Shown: positions 61,701-64,000 of the stretch, in pieces
How positions within the stretch are numbered: position 1 is the stretch's first letter
Layout: each line of letters begins with the position of its first letter
Origin: Clavulina sp. PMI_390
Taxonomy: Eukaryota; Basidiomycota; Agaricomycetes; Cantharellales; Hydnaceae
Reading direction: 5' to 3'
Assembly (NCBI GenBank): GCA_015039315.1
Contig: WIDE01000024.1
Span: forward strand, 262,079 to 326,078
DNA length: 64,000 nt
Translations under genes and position numbers: made by a program
The notes under the pieces: generated by a model
What the model was told of the DNA's origin: nothing
What the model saw: the letters and a program-made list of their open reading frames with translations, nothing else
Databases searched by the model: none

Positions 61701-62092
61701 TTTTCCTCTGGGGTGAGGACAGCTCCACTGGCAGGCGCGTCTTCGCCAAAGGTCGACCAGATACTGTCCCGCCGAGATAGGGTCGCTTCGCGGGCGACCA
61801 TAGAGGGCCTACGGTGGCTCTCTACATGAGGGGCGAACGATTGGCGACGACTGGGGGCTCGCGAGGATGCCGGAGTGGAGCGTGGGCTCGCAATGCCAAA
61901 CGACGAGGTGGGTGCAGCATGGCCCGCCTTATCGGTGAAGCTTTTAGACCTCGGGCGATCACCTTGCGAGAAGGACGCGATAGAGCCTTTGCTCGTTGTG
62001 CCCAAATCCGCTGGGGTGCTTGCCACTCCATCCTGTGGAGCTATCTGGGTGAGGGGCCGCAGAAACGATGGGCGGCCTTTGCGCGATGTCAT
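58732..62092 (-). CDS. Large Ser-rich protein with a possible TULIP/HAM1-like central region
   Basis: Multi-exon gene of roughly 1000 residues, starting MTSRKGRPSFLRPL at 62092 and ending NVDATLLQ at 58732. The N-terminal ~130 residues are Ser/Arg-rich and disordered. A mostly helical region follows (SSKIIWQSGINRIVGDLWDS, LRTLAKLANPILPALIAHME). Then comes a stretch that reads as beta strands (FSYSFTGLRLHFPALVPSDV, LTLKGMHIVVKSAKYSITKR, LDVPLEIDVDL). This order loosely resembles the lipid-binding HAM1-like/TULIP proteins of fungi, which is a weak inference. The C-terminal third is disordered with repeated RR-S motifs (RRMSMAEHLDE, TRRKSMSEYLSE, RRKSQAAADQ) that look like basophilic kinase sites. 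No enzymatic motif was seen. Confidence 0.72.
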
Positions 62093-62562
62093 CTTTGTTC
62101 GTAGTGGTGGTCAGAAATGAAGAGGGTTGATAGTGGATTCGTTCCGTATAAGTAGAAACGGAGGAAAAGCAGAAGTTTGAGTTGTCGGCGTCGATGACCT
62201 CATTGAATACTATTTAAGCGCTATGACAGCCTTACGTACATCGTTCTCAGGCTCGTCGTAAACCATCTTCCCTCAAATAGCCGGCCGCCACGCCGTGTTG
62301 GAGCACCACAGATGGAAGGGGATGAGTGATGTGGAGCATTCAGTGTGCGATATTGGATATGCCGCTGGCACCAACAAACCACGCTGCTCAATATGGGGAG
62401 AGTCGGGCAGCATTGATTGCCGGAATGGAGGCAATACTAGCATTCTATAAGTAGCCATGAATATTCACTCCCTCTGTGTTTTCCACCATGACTGCGAGAC
62501 CCTCAGCACTGATTTAGGTAGGAAAAGACATTTACATAATAGTTAAGTACTCCAAACGAAAC
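62093..62562. other. Intergenic region
   Basis: About 470 bp between the Ser-rich gene start and the Mad2 stop. It contains the promoter of the Ser-rich gene. A short open frame at 62273-62458 (-) has no support. Confidence 0.35.
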
Positions 62563-63365
62563 TCAATCCTCGTCACGATATGCAACGGACAATCCAACTT
62601 TGTGATGCGGAGCGGTTAGACCCTTCATAGTGTCATGCTCGCCATCTTCTACCACATGAGAATGCGTAGTATCCCATCCCTCTGGTACCTCTGCACCATC
62701 CTTGACATAAACTAGAATATCAAACACCGTTTGTTTCTCAAGTGGCGGTAGGAACGTCGGGGTGATGATGTCCTTCATGACAGCACTTAATTCACGGTCC
62801 ATCTCAGCGTCGAGACGTTTTGCGATACTGGGAATTTCATTTATCACCAGGAGTGAGTGAGCCCTCGGAAGTATGCCAATGACCAGGGGATTCGCTGCAC
62901 TCACTTGGGATCGTTCATGCTAACATGGGGCTCGAATATCCATCGCTCAATAGTATGGCCGTCGTCAGCATCCATCACGACAACTACCACTTGCTTCACG
63001 ACCTCTTTCAGCAGCCAGTCTGTTTGGTGGAATCATTCAGTCAGATATTAGTCTGCAGCCTAGGGTTGGGAGCGTCGACCTCGCAAGCGTATAAGAGTAA
63101 GCTCAATATAGTCCTCTGTAGATGAGGGTAGAATAAGCGGGAGGTCCAGTCCAAAACGCTTCTCGACATAGAATTCCTCATCTGGATAAACTCCTCGGTG
63201 GAGGAGAATGCTGCACAACACACATAACACTTAGTGATTATCGATGTTTGCGAAGGGGCTAGTAGCTGCCCACCCATTTATTGCGTATTTAAGGAGTTCC
63301 AGTACATGGGATATTGATCCACGAAGTGATATTGTGTTGTCAGAGTCTACCTCCATAGAGTTCAT
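62563..63365 (-). CDS. MAD2: Spindle-checkpoint HORMA protein Mad2
   Basis: Four exons: 63274-63365, 63080-63210, 62905-63019 and 62563-62827, giving 200 residues, the usual Mad2 length. The start MNSMEVDSDNTISLRGS is followed by INGILLHRGVYPDEEF (compare the I-SILYQRGIYP of Mad2), LRDWLLKEVVKQVVVVV, TIERWIFE and FLPPLEKQTVFDILVYV. It ends VPEGWDTTHS and HKVGLSVAYRDED. This is the HORMA domain. The FLP-L, VP-W and HKVG-VAY signatures favour Mad2 over its relative Rev7. One intron donor (GTCGAC at 63079) is atypical but keeps the frame and restores DWLLK. Mad2 binds Mad1 at unattached kinetochores and Cdc20 to block the anaphase-promoting complex. The start is only 66 bp from the divergent SMN-like gene. 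Confidence 0.93.
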
Positions 63366-63431
63366 CGTGAAATGGGAGAGCTGTGACTTTGCTGTCACCG
63401 CGTGACTCGAGGCAAGTCAACAATCCAGGCG
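63366..63431. promoter_or_regulatory. Short shared promoter between Mad2 and SMN-like gene
   Basis: Only 66 bp separate the two divergent start codons, so both promoters and both 5' leaders must overlap it or extend into the opposite gene. No TATA box is apparent. Confidence 0.5.
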
Positions 63432-64000
63432 ATGGCCAGCCGCGCTGTTCTTTCATACGATGATATCACTTCAACCTCTGGGATGGCATCTGGATCGGCT
63501 CCTACAGCCAACTCCAACGTTCCAGATGGTCCCCCTGCTAAGAAACCGCGATGGATGAAAACGGCGAAAGCCAACGGTCCAGCACCCAAGCACACTCGCA
63601 TCTTTCAACAGCCACCTCATTGGGACTCTTCCATCGAGGAAGACTATGCAGAAGTGTCATATGATGCTGTCGAGCCATCTATCTCTGCTCCGTCTGTGTC
63701 TGCTCCTAGAGGTTCGGCGGCCTCTCAAGGTCCTTCGCAAAAAGTGCATCAGAAGTCTACAACCCAGGCGAAGGGCTTCAGCAAAGGAGGAACAAAGAAA
63801 CAATCCCAAAGCATCACCCTCTCTGATCCGAACATGTGGGATGATCGTAGTCTAGTTGACGCATGGGATGCCGCAAACGAAGAATACGAGGTTCGTCTTG
63901 TTCTATCTCGTTTTCATTGAAGGTAGCTGATCACATTCGCAGAGGATGCATGGCCCCGGGAAGAGCTGGAAGGATGAACCTTTGTATAAATCATCAGTGT
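63432..64000 (+). CDS. SMN (survival motor neuron)-like protein, 5' part
   Basis: Two exons are visible, 63432-63890 and 63943 onward; the gene runs off the window. The start is MASRAVLSYDDI. The N-terminal ~125 residues are disordered, with a basic patch (PPAKKPRWMKTAK). Then MWDDRSLVDAWDAANEEYE joins across the intron to RMHGPGKSWKDEPLYKSSV. The pattern WDD-LVDAWDAA-EEY followed by HG-G-SWK-EP resembles the Gemin2-binding region of fungal SMN proteins, which act in spliceosomal snRNP assembly. Any Tudor domain or YG box would lie beyond the window. The orthology call rests on this one motif. Confidence 0.65.

Overview
The window looks like a chromosomal segment of a mushroom-forming basidiomycete (Agaricomycetes). 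Almost every gene is cut by short introns of about 50-80 nt with GT..AG ends. Several families are typical of that group: a DUF6533 membrane protein, F-box proteins with long variable tails, and multi-copy 4-coumarate-CoA-ligase-like enzymes. No rRNA, tRNA, CRISPR array or transposon was recognised. All gene models were spliced by eye.

Layout, left to right. (1) 1-2078: the 3' end of a membrane protein gene and a minus-strand F-box gene. (2) 2694-5029: a plus-strand acyl-CoA ligase ending in SKL, followed by a 3.9 kb stretch without a credible gene. (3) 8964-15647: two oligopeptide transporter (OPT) genes facing each other tail to tail, clearly paralogues. (4) 17495-18977: a WD40 protein of the WDR68/DCAF7/AN11 family. 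(5) 19156-43708: five minus-strand acyl-CoA ligase paralogues (called A to E here), interrupted by a disordered unknown protein (26114-28481) and a DUF6533 membrane protein (33341-35551). (6) 44018-64000: a dense housekeeping block with an ABC-F ATPase (Gcn20/ABCF3 type), two tandem F-box genes, a small membrane protein, a Yar1-like ankyrin protein, a PDK1/Pkh-type kinase with a PH domain, two large Ser-rich unknowns, the spindle-checkpoint protein Mad2, and the start of an SMN-like gene.

The most notable feature is the ligase set. Six AMP-forming acyl/aryl-CoA ligases lie within 41 kb. All keep the adenylation motifs and the catalytic lysine where these could be read. Five of the six end in a canonical peroxisomal tripeptide (SKL or AKL) and the sixth ends in PRL. 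A to E share an unusual exon structure with a 15-nt micro-exon followed by a 27-nt exon. The simplest reading is a locally amplified family of peroxisomal enzymes activating related carboxylic acids. Substrates cannot be told from sequence alone. The housekeeping genes on the right show no evident functional link to the array.
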